Shown piece after piece: positions 51,104 through 58,553 of a DNA stretch of 64,000 nucleotides. Below the pieces are notes generated by a model. The model was not told the DNA's origin and ran no database searches. It worked only from the letters and a program-made list of their open reading frames with translations. Where the stretch lies: contig CAVLAO010000001.1 of the NCBI GenBank assembly GCA_963660915.1, positions 62,001-126,000 of the forward strand. Reading direction: 5' to 3'. Source of the DNA: UMGS1766 sp963660915. Lineage in GTDB: Bacteria > Bacillota > Clostridia > Oscillospirales > Oscillospiraceae. Made by a program: the position numbers and the translations under genes. The first letter of the stretch is position 1. Every line of letters begins with the position of its first letter.

Positions 51104-51937
51104 TTACTTGCCGTTGCGATGGCGGACGATGAACTTCTCGGTACGAGCCTTGGTCTTACGAGTCTTATAACCCAGAGCAGGCTTGCCCCAAGGAGTAACA
51201 GGGCCGGAGCGACCGATGGGGGCGCGGCCCTCGCCGCCGCCGTGGGGGTGGTCATTCGGGTTCATGACGGAACCGCGAACCGTGGGACGCCAACCCATGT
51301 GGCGCTTACGACCGGCCTTACCGATGTGGATGTTGGCGTGGTCGATGTTGCCGATCTGGCCGATGCAGGCCTTGCAGGTCAGCTTCACCAGACGATACTC
51401 ACCGGAGGGCAGACGGATCTGAGCAGAATCGCCTTCCTTAGCCATCAGCTGAGCCTGCTCACCGGCTGCGCGAACCAGCTGGCCGCCCTTGCCGGGGTGA
51501 AGTTCGATGTTGCTGATGATGGTGCCCACAGGGATATTTGCCAGAGGCAGGCAGTTGCCGGGCTTGATGTCGGCGGTGGTGGAGGATTCCACCTTGTCGC
51601 CGGCCTTCAGGCCGACAGGAGCCAGAATGTATGCCTTCTCGCCGTCTTCATACTGAATCAGAGCGATGTTAGCGGAGCGGTTCGGATCGTACTCCAGACG
51701 GAGAACCTCAGCGGCGCCTTCCTTCTGGCGCTTGAAGTCGATGATACGATACTTACGCTTGTTGCCGCCGCCGCGATGGCGGACGGTGATGCGGCCGTAG
51801 CTGTTGCGGCCGGCGTTCTTCTTGACGATCTCAGTCAGGCTGCGCTCGGGCTTAGCCTTCTTGTCGATGCCCTCGAAAGCGGACACCGTCATGTGGCGGC
51901 GGGACGGAGTCGTGGGCTTGTAGGTGTTAATAGCCAT
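51104..51937 (-). CDS. rplB: 50S ribosomal protein L2
   Basis: A 277-residue L2, a core 23S rRNA protein near the peptidyl transferase centre. The MAINTYKPTTPSRRHMTVS start, the conserved MNPNDHPHGGGEGRAPIGR loop with its functional His, and the KTRKTKARTEKFIVRHRN end are present. It lies 15 nt after rplW. Confidence 0.99.
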   Translation of the reverse strand: MAINTYKPTTPSRRHMTVSAFEGIDKKAKPERSLTEIVKKNAGRNSYGRITVRHRGGGNKRKYRIIDFKRQKEGAAEVLRLEYDPNRSANIALIQYEDGEKAYILAPVGLKAGDKVESSTTADIKPGNCLPLANIPVGTIISNIELHPGKGGQLVRAAGEQAQLMAKEGDSAQIRLPSGEYRLVKLTCKACIGQIGNIDHANIHIGKAGRKRHMGWRPTVRGSVMNPNDHPHGGGEGRAPIGRSGPVTPWGKPALGYKTRKTKARTEKFIVRHRNGK

Positions 51938-51952
51938 TCTTCGTTACCCTCC

Positions 51953-52246
51953 TTATGCCATGCCTTCGAAGATCTCAATGGTCTTGGAATCTTCGGTCAG
52001 AGTGACGGTAGCTTTCTTGAAGGAAGCGCGGCGGCCTGCGCGGCCATAACCCTGACGCTTCATCTTGCCGTCATAGTTGACGGTGTTGACCTTAGCGACT
52101 TTCACGCCGAAGATCTCTTCCACAGCCTTGCCAATCTCGATCTTGTTTGCATCGGTAGCGACATAGAAGGTGTACTTCTTGTCGGCAGTGCCCATCATGG
52201 CACGCTCGGAGATAACGGGCTTAATGATGATATCGTAAGCGTTCAT
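51953..52246 (-). CDS. rplW: 50S ribosomal protein L23
   Basis: A 97-residue tunnel-exit protein and docking site for trigger factor. AYDIIIKPVISERAMM and FGVKVAKVNTVNYDGKMKRQ are typical. Its ATG overlaps the rplD stop by one base. Confidence 0.98.
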   Translation of the reverse strand: MNAYDIIIKPVISERAMMGTADKKYTFYVATDANKIEIGKAVEEIFGVKVAKVNTVNYDGKMKRQGYGRAGRRASFKKATVTLTEDSKTIEIFEGMA

Positions 52247-52869
52247 TATGCGTACACCTCCTCGATCACGGCCAGTGCAGCCTTATCGATGACCAGGTTC
52301 TTGGCGTTGACAATGTCATACACGCTCAGAACATTGGCAGGAGTCGTGACGATGCCGGGAATGTTCCGGGCGGACTTCACAACGTTTGCCTTAACGCCCT
52401 CGGTGACAACGACAGCCTTGCCCTCAACGCCAGCAGCGCTCAGGAAGCCGGCAAAGGTCTTGGTCTTAGGCTCAGCCATCTCCAGGCCGTCCACCACAAC
52501 GATGGCGCCGGAAGCAGCCTTGTCGCTCAGCACGCTCTTCAGAGCCAGACGCTTGACCTTCTTGTTGACATTGTAGCTGTAATCACGGGGCTTCGGTGCG
52601 AACACAACGCCGCCGTGAGTCCACTGAGGGGAACGGGTGCTGCCCTGACGGGCACGGCCGGTGCCCTTCTGTCTCCAGGGCTTGATGCCGCCGCCGGAAA
52701 CTTCAGCGCGGGTCAGAGAGCTCTGAGTACCCTGACGGCAGTTGGCCAGATGGTTCTTGACCACCTCATGGACAACGACAGGATTGGGCTCGATACCGAA
52801 GATGGACTCAGCCAGTTCGATCTCGCCGATCTTGGCGCCTTCCATGTTAACAACATTAGCAGTAGGCAT
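52246..52869 (-). CDS. rplD: 50S ribosomal protein L4
   Basis: A 207-residue L4 whose central loop (PWRQKGTGRARQGSTRSPQW) reaches the exit tunnel. In some bacteria L4 also represses its own operon through the S10 leader; a long leader exists here but no L4 site was identified. It lies 19 nt after rplC. Confidence 0.99.
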   Translation of the reverse strand: MPTANVVNMEGAKIGEIELAESIFGIEPNPVVVHEVVKNHLANCRQGTQSSLTRAEVSGGGIKPWRQKGTGRARQGSTRSPQWTHGGVVFAPKPRDYSYNVNKKVKRLALKSVLSDKAASGAIVVVDGLEMAEPKTKTFAGFLSAAGVEGKAVVVTEGVKANVVKSARNIPGIVTTPANVLSVYDIVNAKNLVIDKAALAVIEEVYA

Positions 52870-52888
52870 TTATGATACTCTCCTTTCC

Positions 52889-53617
52889 TTAGCGATTTCT
52901 GGCGGAAGCCTTCTGGGGATTGACACGAGCAGAAGCCTTCTGCGGGTTGTTGCTGATGCCAGCGCCCTCGCCCTTCTTCTCGGGCAGAACCTTAGCGGTG
53001 TTGCGCAGCACGACCACGCCGCCGTTGGGGCCGGGGATGGCGCCCTTCACAGCGATCAGATTGATCTCAGCATCCACCTTAGCCACAATCAGGTTCTCTA
53101 CGGTAACCTGATCGCCGCCCATCTGGCCGGCGCCGATCTTACCCTTGCGGATACGGCTGGGAGTAGAGGTGGAGCCCATAGAACCGGCATGACGATGGAC
53201 AGGGCCGCCGCCGTGGGTCATGGGGGTGCGCTGTGCGCCGTAACGCTTGATAACGCCAGCGTAGCCCTTGCCCTTGCTGATGCCGGTGCAGTCGACATGA
53301 TCGCCCTCAGCGAAGATATCGGCTTTGATGACAGAACCAACCTGCAGGCTGGAAGTGTCGTCCAGACGGAACTCCTTCAGAACCTTCAGGGGTTCCACGC
53401 CTGCCTTGGACAGATGGCCCAGCTCAGGCTTGTTGAGCTTGCGCTCAGGGACGGACTCGAAGCCGACCTGTACAGCTTCATAGCCGTCGTTTTCGAGGGT
53501 CTTCTTCTGCACGACGGTGCAGGGGCCGGCCTCGATGACGGTCACAGGAATGACCTTGCCGTCGGCGTCAAAGATCTGCGTCATGCCGACCTTCTTGCCG
53601 ATGATTGCCTTTTCCAT
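52889..53617 (-). CDS. rplC: 50S ribosomal protein L3 with duplicated C-terminal octapeptide
   Basis: A 242-residue L3, an assembly-initiating protein. MEKAIIGKKVGMTQIFDADG, the GISKGKGYAGVIKRYGAQR block and the RHAGSMGSTSTPSRIRKGK loop are canonical. The C-terminus is extended by about 20 residues that contain NPQKASAR twice. A 147-nt spacer separates it from rpsJ; the last 17 nt of that spacer are repeated before rpsH. Confidence 0.98.
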   Translation of the reverse strand: MEKAIIGKKVGMTQIFDADGKVIPVTVIEAGPCTVVQKKTLENDGYEAVQVGFESVPERKLNKPELGHLSKAGVEPLKVLKEFRLDDTSSLQVGSVIKADIFAEGDHVDCTGISKGKGYAGVIKRYGAQRTPMTHGGGPVHRHAGSMGSTSTPSRIRKGKIGAGQMGGDQVTVENLIVAKVDAEINLIAVKGAIPGPNGGVVVLRNTAKVLPEKKGEGAGISNNPQKASARVNPQKASARNR

Positions 53618-53764
53618 TTGGTTTTTTCCTCCTTGTAAAGGTTATTGGTCAGGAGAGTTAGCACATTGGGCTGGCTATTGCTCTGCTGACATGACCCCCC
53701 TGCCCTCAATAACGCGGGCAGGAAGCGGGTACAACGGAAATTGATAAGGGGTTTGCGCGTTGGA

Positions 53765-54073
53765 TCAGAGCTTGATCTCGATTTCCACACCGGCAGGCAG
53801 CTGCAGGCTCATCAGAGCCTCAACGGTCTTGGGGGAAGGATTCTGAATGTCGACCAGACGCTTGTGGGTGCGGCGCTCGAACTGCTCACGGGAATCCTTG
53901 TACTTGTGGGTTGCACGCAGGATGGTGACGATCTCACGCTTGGTCGGCAGAGGAATGGGGCCGGACACTGCAGCGCCGGTGCGCTTTGCGGTCTCGACGA
54001 TCTTCTCTGCACTCTGGTCGATGAGCTGATGGTCATAGGCCTTCAGCCGAATACGAATGCTCTCGTTTGCCAT
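53765..54073 (-). CDS. rpsJ: 30S ribosomal protein S10
   Basis: A 102-residue S10, also the NusE partner in antitermination complexes. ESIRIRLKAYDHQLIDQSAE and the ENPSPKTVEALMSLQLPAGV-like C-terminal block are typical. The ATG at 54073 follows TAAGGAGG; the longer frame from 54112 is rejected. It is the first gene of the superoperon in this window. Confidence 0.99.
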   Translation of the reverse strand: MANESIRIRLKAYDHQLIDQSAEKIVETAKRTGAAVSGPIPLPTKREIVTILRATHKYKDSREQFERRTHKRLVDIQNPSPKTVEALMSLQLPAGVEIEIKL

Positions 54074-54351
54074 GGTTGGGGTTTCCTCCTTATTTTTCGT
54101 ACTGTTGTACATGGGCCGAATCGTGTTTCGATTGGCTTCGGACTTATCCGCTTTGCCGGGTGTATCACTCCGGGCTATAAGGAAAGCCAGCTCCCAGAGC
54201 CGGCCGATTCCACACAGTCACAGCGATATACACCGCAGTGGCGCACAGAAAATCCTCAGCCGCCCGAATCCGGTTCGGACATACTCCGCGGAAGTTACCG
54301 GTTTTTGACGCCGCAATCTCCCGCATCATCGCAGTGCGCCCACACAGGCGC
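54074..54351 (-). promoter_or_regulatory. Long 5' leader of the S10-spc-alpha superoperon
   Basis: About 280 nt lie between the predicted transcription start (near 54351) and rpsJ. I see no gene in it. It is GC-rich and contains inverted repeats, the clearest near 54113-54145 (CCGAA...AATCG with CGATTCGG). A leader of this length suggests post-initiation control, such as autogenous control by a ribosomal protein. Confidence 0.5.
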
Positions 54352-54357
54352 TAGATA

Positions 54358-54386
54358 ATGATACAATAAATTATCCGCCGAGTCAA
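54358..54386 (-). promoter_or_regulatory. SigA promoter of the ribosomal superoperon
   Basis: On the minus strand TTGACT (54386-54381), a 17-bp spacer and TATCAT (54363-54358). An A/T-rich tract just upstream of the -35 could serve as an UP element. Confidence 0.8.
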
Positions 54387-54438
54387 CCTTTTTTTGTGTT
54401 TCTTGCGCTGAAATTTTGGCCAACTCTGCTGATTTCAT

Positions 54439-55101
54439 TCACCTGTTTTTGTGCATTTTCACTTCGTGCGACAAGAGGCAAAAATGCTGCCGCCGGGTCA
54501 CCAGCACGCCTTCTCTCTGCATCTTGCCCAACTCCGCCGAAAGAGCAGAACGCTCTACAGAAAGGTAATCCGCCAGTTCCTGACGATTATAAGGAATATC
54601 AAATTCACTGCTCCCCTGCCGTTGTGCTTCTGCAGAGAGGAACGAACGCAACTTTTCCCGAATAGTTCGCTGTCCCATGTGGGTCAGTTTGCTGTGAAAG
54701 CGCAGGTTCTTTCCCGCCAGTGCCGCCACAAGATTGGCAATCATCTGCTTTTGATTCGACCTGAGAAGGCGGGTTACATTGATTTGCAGCACTTGCGCGT
54801 CCTCTCGCGCCGTCGCAATTACTCCCACCGGAACCCCGGCGCAGGCGAAGCTTTCTGCAAATACATCCCCCGGCTCCAGCATGGCCATCAGGTTCCGGTT
54901 GCCCCAGAAGTCTTCCTGTCCGATCTCTGCTCGGCCAGACAGAAGAACACCCAACCACTCCGGCCGGTCTCCTACATTTAATAATATACTGCCCGTAGGA
55001 TAACTGCGGGTTGTTGCCTGCAGTTCCTTCAGCGCAGCCTCCAGTTCCTGTTCTGTCAATCCCCGAAACAGCGGTTGCTGCATCAGCTCTATCTTTTTCA
55101 C
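54439..55101 (-). CDS. Crp/Fnr family transcriptional regulator
   Basis: A 220-residue regulator. The N-terminal cyclic-nucleotide-like beta barrel (about 10-120, with GSILLNVGDRPEWLGVLLSG) joins through a dimerisation helix to a winged-helix DNA-binding domain (about 145-215, FDIPYNRQELADYLSVERSA). There is no Cys cluster in the N-terminus, so it is not a classical oxygen-sensing Fnr. The gene is divergent from a ferredoxin operon with a perfect palindrome between them. In Clostridia such pairs are linked to nitrosative or redox stress; that role is inferred. Confidence 0.92.
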   Translation of the reverse strand: MKKIELMQQPLFRGLTEQELEAALKELQATTRSYPTGSILLNVGDRPEWLGVLLSGRAEIGQEDFWGNRNLMAMLEPGDVFAESFACAGVPVGVIATAREDAQVLQINVTRLLRSNQKQMIANLVAALAGKNLRFHSKLTHMGQRTIREKLRSFLSAEAQRQGSSEFDIPYNRQELADYLSVERSALSAELGKMQREGVLVTRRQHFCLLSHEVKMHKNR

Positions 55102-55115
55102 ATTTCTCTCTCCTT

Positions 55116-55131
55116 TGTTGGAATTCCAACA
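55116..55131 (+). promoter_or_regulatory. Perfect 16-bp palindrome, probable Crp/Fnr-type operator
   Basis: TGTTGGAATTCCAACA is exactly symmetric. Its centre is 41.5 bp upstream of the transcription start predicted from the -10 box at 55153-55158, the spacing of class II Crp/Fnr activation. It is also 14 bp before the regulator's own start on the other strand, so autorepression is possible. Confidence 0.75.
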
Positions 55132-55152
55132 TACTTTTCAGGATAACATTAG

Positions 55153-55158
55153 TATAAT
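55153..55158 (+). promoter_or_regulatory. -10 box of the ferredoxin operon
   Basis: TATAAT with no recognisable -35 hexamer, as expected for an activator-dependent promoter. It lies within an imperfect inverted repeat, AGGATA...TATCCT (55140-55165). Confidence 0.7.
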
Positions 55159-55205
55159 GTATCCTGTCAAGAGAAACAAAGCCGACGTAACAGGAGGAAT
55201 TCAAT

Positions 55206-55922
55206 ATGAAGCGCAGAATCATCCACATCGACGAAGACAAATGCAATGGCTGCGGAGCATGTGCGGCCGCCTGCCACGAAAATGCCATAGGTATGGTGAA
55301 CGGAAAAGCGAAACTGCTGCGGGACGACTATTGCGACGGTCTCGGCGACTGCCTGCCCCAGTGTCCCACCGGAGCGATCACCTTCGTAGAGCGGGAAGCT
55401 GCCGCCTATGACGAGGCCGCCGTAAAGGCAAATCAGGCCAAGCTGAAACAACAGAGTCAGGCGCCCGCCCATCCCCACATCGGCGGATGTCCCGGTGCGG
55501 CAGCACGGGCATTAAACAATCGCCCTGTTGCTCCGGTAAATGACAGCGGTGAACGTCCCAGCCAGCTTCGGCAATGGCCGGTACAAATCAAACTGGTACC
55601 TACCCGTGCACCCTATTTTGACGGTGCTCACCTGCTGATCGCCGCCGACTGCACTGCTTACGCCTATGCCGGTTTCCACGAAAAATTCATCCGCAACCGC
55701 ATCACTCTGATCGGTTGCCCAAAGCTGGACAGCATCGATTACAGCGAAAAGCTGACTGAAATCATTCGCAGCAACGACATCCAGAGCGTTACCATTGTGC
55801 GCATGGAAGTACCCTGTTGCGGCGGGCTGGAGATGGCCGCCCGGAAGGCCATTCAGGACAGCGGCAAATTCCTGCCCTGGCAGGTATATACCATCTCTCT
55901 CGACGGCAACATTATTGAATGA
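55206..55922 (+). CDS. 4Fe-4S ferredoxin-domain protein
   Basis: A 238-residue redox protein. The N-terminal ferredoxin domain has CNGCGACAAAC (from residue 13) and CDGLGDCLPQCP. In the second motif one Cys of the usual CxxCxxC is Leu, a pattern I know from this family. A low-complexity linker follows, then a C-terminal domain (about 120-235) containing AADCTAYAYAGFHEKF and a VPCCGGLE motif. It likely carries or senses electrons in the cytosol. It begins after AGGAGG at 55192 and overlaps the next gene by 4 nt. A Crp/Fnr-type promoter controls it. Confidence 0.9.
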   Translation: MKRRIIHIDEDKCNGCGACAAACHENAIGMVNGKAKLLRDDYCDGLGDCLPQCPTGAITFVEREAAAYDEAAVKANQAKLKQQSQAPAHPHIGGCPGAAARALNNRPVAPVNDSGERPSQLRQWPVQIKLVPTRAPYFDGAHLLIAADCTAYAYAGFHEKFIRNRITLIGCPKLDSIDYSEKLTEIIRSNDIQSVTIVRMEVPCCGGLEMAARKAIQDSGKFLPWQVYTISLDGNIIE

Positions 55923-56335
55923 GCCAGCCGGAAGAGCGCGCCCTGCTGGACGCATTGGTAGGTCTGATCCGCTGCATTGACAGCGGATCACCGGAAGGGC
56001 AGACACTGGCCCTGATCCGCTCCGGTGTTCTCCTTCTGGGCGGAACCGAGCAGGCAAAAAAATCTGTTGCCGAGCAGATCCGCACAGAAAAGCTCCGATT
56101 GGTTCCGGACTGTGCCGTCTGCCCTCATCCCTGCGGCCGTCACGACGACGGAGACTGGTCTTCCGTAGAGCAAGGTAATCCAAAAATCTTTGCCGCAAAA
56201 CTGACTTTGTTAGAGAAGGCAAAGCAGCTTGCCCATCAGCCGGAGAGCGATGACCTGACTATTTGCCGGCTTCTGTTCCAGTTGGGAGAAGACCTGGATC
56301 TTGAAACTCTGCAACAAATAAACTCACAGCTATAA
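55919..56335 (+). CDS. Conserved-type protein of unknown function with CxxCPxPCG motif, 138 aa
   Basis: A 138-residue soluble, mostly helical protein. A CAVCPHPCGR motif with three Cys lies near residue 65 and may bind metal. It is translationally coupled to the ferredoxin gene (ATGA overlap) and ends before a strong terminator. The pairing with a ferredoxin and a Crp/Fnr regulator suggests a redox or metal role, but I recognise no family. Confidence 0.78.
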   Translation: MSQPEERALLDALVGLIRCIDSGSPEGQTLALIRSGVLLLGGTEQAKKSVAEQIRTEKLRLVPDCAVCPHPCGRHDDGDWSSVEQGNPKIFAAKLTLLEKAKQLAHQPESDDLTICRLLFQLGEDLDLETLQQINSQL

Positions 56336-56344
56336 TCACAACGT

Positions 56345-56388
56345 AAAACGCCGTCGAAAGGAACAGCATCCTTTCGACGGCGTTTTTT
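56345..56388. terminator. Strong bidirectional terminator
   Basis: AAAACGCCGTCGAAAG pairs with CTTTCGACGGCGTTTT, flanked by A and T runs. It ends the ferredoxin operon and the convergent HAD-GNAT gene, whose stop codon abuts the T run. Confidence 0.94.
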
Positions 56389-57785
56389 CATTGTTCCTGT
56401 ACGGATTCCCAAGGCAGAATGGCGCACTTTTGATTTTCCACAGGCTTTGGATCCTTCTCGTGATTTCCGATGACTTTTTCCATCCAGATCATATCATACC
56501 AGCGACCAAACTTATTTGCGCATTGGCGGAAGGTCCCCACCGTGTGAAAACCCATATGCTCGTGGAAGGATTTGCTGTCCCAGGTCAAATACGGGTCATT
56601 CTCCTCTGCAGGGCAGGCAATGCAGGCATACAGATTCTGAATCCCCATCGCCTTCAGCCGCTGTTCCAGCGCAGAATATAGTCGACGTCCCAGCCCCTGA
56701 CGGTGCGCAGTCTTGTCCAGATAGATGCTCAGTTCGCAGGACCAGTCATAGGCCTGTCTTCCTTTAAACCGCCCGGCATAGGCATAGCCCATCACTCTGC
56801 CGTTCTGTTCAATTACCAGAATGGGATAGCCGGATTGTATTGTGGATTCCACCTTTCCCTGCACGCTAAGCGGCTGACCGCATTCAAAGGAAATCGCCGT
56901 ATGTTCTACGTAGTAACGATATATTTCCGCCATTCGAGTTTCATCGTTCGGGATCGCATTGCGAACAGAAGGATTTTCTCCGCTGTATCTGTCCCACAAA
57001 TACGCTACCACGCTCTCAATACAGCCATGTTCCACGTCATTTACAATAACCGGACCATCCACTCCAAGGTTATCCACCGCGCTTGCGCTGGGAGCAAATG
57101 CCGTTGCCGCAACATTCAGCATGGGAAGATCATTTTCGTTGTCACCTACACAGTAAATGTGTTTCGGATCAATGCCCAGCGATTTTGCCGTCCGCAAAAC
57201 GCCGTTGCCCTTGTGAATTCCCTTTGCAGTCAGCTCCAGCAGACAATCAGCAGAAAAGATGCACTCATAGCGGTCGCTCCACCGCTCCAGTACAATGGAA
57301 CGAATTTGTTCCAGCTCCGGCCGTTGTCCCAGAAACATTGCCTTCAGCCACGGCGTAGGAATCTCCTCCAACGGCCGTTCCTCCGGAATCGATTTGACCA
57401 AAGCAGAGTGATAATCCGACAGTTCGTTCGGTTGGAAAAGGAAGTTTTCATGTTTGTGATACACCGCCACCGCAACACTTGGAAAGTTCGCCATCAATTC
57501 GACCATATCTTCTGTGGCGTGTTCGCTGAGATTATTGCTGAACAGAATTTCACCGGAGTCCATATCGCAGAGCGTAGAGCCATTGGACAACAGACTGGGA
57601 TGCGTCAGCGGCAATTCCTTCGACTGCTGCACAAAGTCGGAGTAGCACCGGCCGGTGACCACCATAAAGATACCGCCCCCCCGCTGAAAGGCGCGGATTG
57701 CTGCTTTGTCCCGCTCCTGTACCTTCTCGCCGCAAAGTGTTCCGTCATAGTCGCTGGCCAGAAGCACTCCGTCAAATCGTCCCAT
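56388..57785 (-). CDS. HAD-superfamily (Cof-type) phosphatase fused to a GNAT acetyltransferase
   Basis: A 465-residue fusion. Residues 1 to about 265 are a Cof-type HAD phosphatase: nucleophile motif DYDGT (Asp12, Asp14), a type-IIB cap in the middle, and GDNENDLPML near 235-244. Residues about 275-445 are a phosphinothricin-acetyltransferase-like GNAT domain with the acetyl-CoA loop RQGLGRRLYSAL. A short tail follows. The two halves may act on one substrate, or one may sense what the other modifies. The start at 57785 follows AAAGGGG; upstream codons to 57935 run over the promoter and are rejected. It is monocistronic. Confidence 0.87.
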   Translation of the reverse strand: MGRFDGVLLASDYDGTLCGEKVQERDKAAIRAFQRGGGIFMVVTGRCYSDFVQQSKELPLTHPSLLSNGSTLCDMDSGEILFSNNLSEHATEDMVELMANFPSVAVAVYHKHENFLFQPNELSDYHSALVKSIPEERPLEEIPTPWLKAMFLGQRPELEQIRSIVLERWSDRYECIFSADCLLELTAKGIHKGNGVLRTAKSLGIDPKHIYCVGDNENDLPMLNVAATAFAPSASAVDNLGVDGPVIVNDVEHGCIESVVAYLWDRYSGENPSVRNAIPNDETRMAEIYRYYVEHTAISFECGQPLSVQGKVESTIQSGYPILVIEQNGRVMGYAYAGRFKGRQAYDWSCELSIYLDKTAHRQGLGRRLYSALEQRLKAMGIQNLYACIACPAEENDPYLTWDSKSFHEHMGFHTVGTFRQCANKFGRWYDMIWMEKVIGNHEKDPKPVENQKCAILPWESVQEQ

Positions 57786-57850
57786 TTGGTTTTCCCCTTT
57801 CCATGCACAGCGGCTGAGGCCGCCGAAAACAGCAAATACCGAAAAAAGAA

Positions 57851-57879
57851 ATGCGGGCAGTTTTCTGCTCTGCCCGCAT
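57851..57879 (-). terminator. Terminator of thiT, abutting the next promoter
   Basis: ATGCGGGCAG pairs with CTGCCCGCAT (10 bp), followed on the minus strand by a T-rich tract (57852-57842). It lies 40 nt past the thiT stop. Confidence 0.75.
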
Positions 57880-57908
57880 ATTATATCCAATTTTTTTGTC
57901 TTTGACAA
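57880..57908 (-). promoter_or_regulatory. SigA promoter of the HAD-GNAT gene
   Basis: On the minus strand TTGTCA (57908-57903), a 17-bp spacer and TATAAT (57885-57880). The predicted start near 57873 lies inside the first arm of the thiT terminator, so its own transcript cannot form the full hairpin. Confidence 0.7.
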
Positions 57909-57918
57909 GTTTGGCAAA

Positions 57919-58470
57919 TCAGGCCAGATCCTCACCGGTGATGTATTTTCTCATCGGTACATACAAAACCGCAAAAATCACCAGGCACAGCACCATGTCG
58001 ATTGCCACATAACTGCCGTTGTAGACCAGAGAATACAGATAGGGATTGCTAAAGGCGTGGTTAAACACTTCCGTTGGCTCATAAATTTTGTAAATGGTCA
58101 CGCCGCTGATAAAGTGGATCACAAAGCGGCAGCAGCAGCCAACCACCGTTCCGACGAAAATGCCGCCCTTTGTTTTCCAGAAGAAACCGCACACGCCAAG
58201 AACCGCAAAGGCTAGCAGATAGTCCAGCAGCATGGACCAGGGCCCCCATGCATAGGCGCCGTCAAAAATCAACTGCAGCAGACCATAGGCAAAGCTGGCC
58301 AGAAAGCCATCTTTCCAACCCCAGCGAATGCAGTACAGGAAAATCGGCAGCATACCAATGCAAACGCTGCCGCCCTGGGGCAGCTCGAAAAGCTTGATAT
58401 AGCTCAAGGCCGTGGCCAATGCCACCATGATTGCGCCCTCGGTCAGGGCACGGGTTTTGGTTCGTTTCAT
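57919..58470 (-). CDS. thiT: Energy-coupled thiamine transporter ThiT (ECF S component)
   Basis: A 183-residue, six-helix S component that binds thiamine in the membrane and works with the shared ECF module EcfA/A'/T, which is not in this window. The block SYIKLFELPQGGSV and the LLQLIFDGAYAWGPWSMLLDY loop with aromatic thiamine-contact residues match ThiT. The start at 58470 follows GGGAGAG. A TPP riboswitch with a terminator lies directly upstream, which settles both identity and control. Confidence 0.96.
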   Translation of the reverse strand: MKRTKTRALTEGAIMVALATALSYIKLFELPQGGSVCIGMLPIFLYCIRWGWKDGFLASFAYGLLQLIFDGAYAWGPWSMLLDYLLAFAVLGVCGFFWKTKGGIFVGTVVGCCCRFVIHFISGVTIYKIYEPTEVFNHAFSNPYLYSLVYNGSYVAIDMVLCLVIFAVLYVPMRKYITGEDLA

Positions 58471-58490
58471 TGAAACATCTCTCCCATAGA

Positions 58491-58534
58491 AAATCAAAAA
58501 GTACCGCAATGCCCAAAACGGCGCATTGCGGTAC
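58491..58534 (-). terminator. Riboswitch-controlled terminator in the thiT leader
   Basis: GTACCGCAATGC pairs perfectly with GCATTGCGGTAC (58501-58512 and 58523-58534), followed on the minus strand by TTTTTGATTTTC. It lies between the riboswitch and thiT, as an expression platform should. Confidence 0.92.
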
Positions 58535-58553
58535 AAACAATTCTATGGTGTTT

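Noticed and set aside
46271..52576. Several long plus-strand frames (for example 46271-47086, 47123-48397, 50972-52576) across the ribosomal operon
   Set aside because: All lie opposite ribosomal protein genes and show only low-complexity, Leu- and Asp-rich translations.
54113..54300. Possible tRNA or small RNA gene upstream of rpsJ
   Set aside because: No cloverleaf or T-loop consensus could be found; the stretch is better explained as the operon leader.
54439..55101. Classical oxygen-sensing Fnr
   Set aside because: The N-terminal Cys ligands of the Fnr cluster are missing, so only the Crp/Fnr superfamily call is kept.
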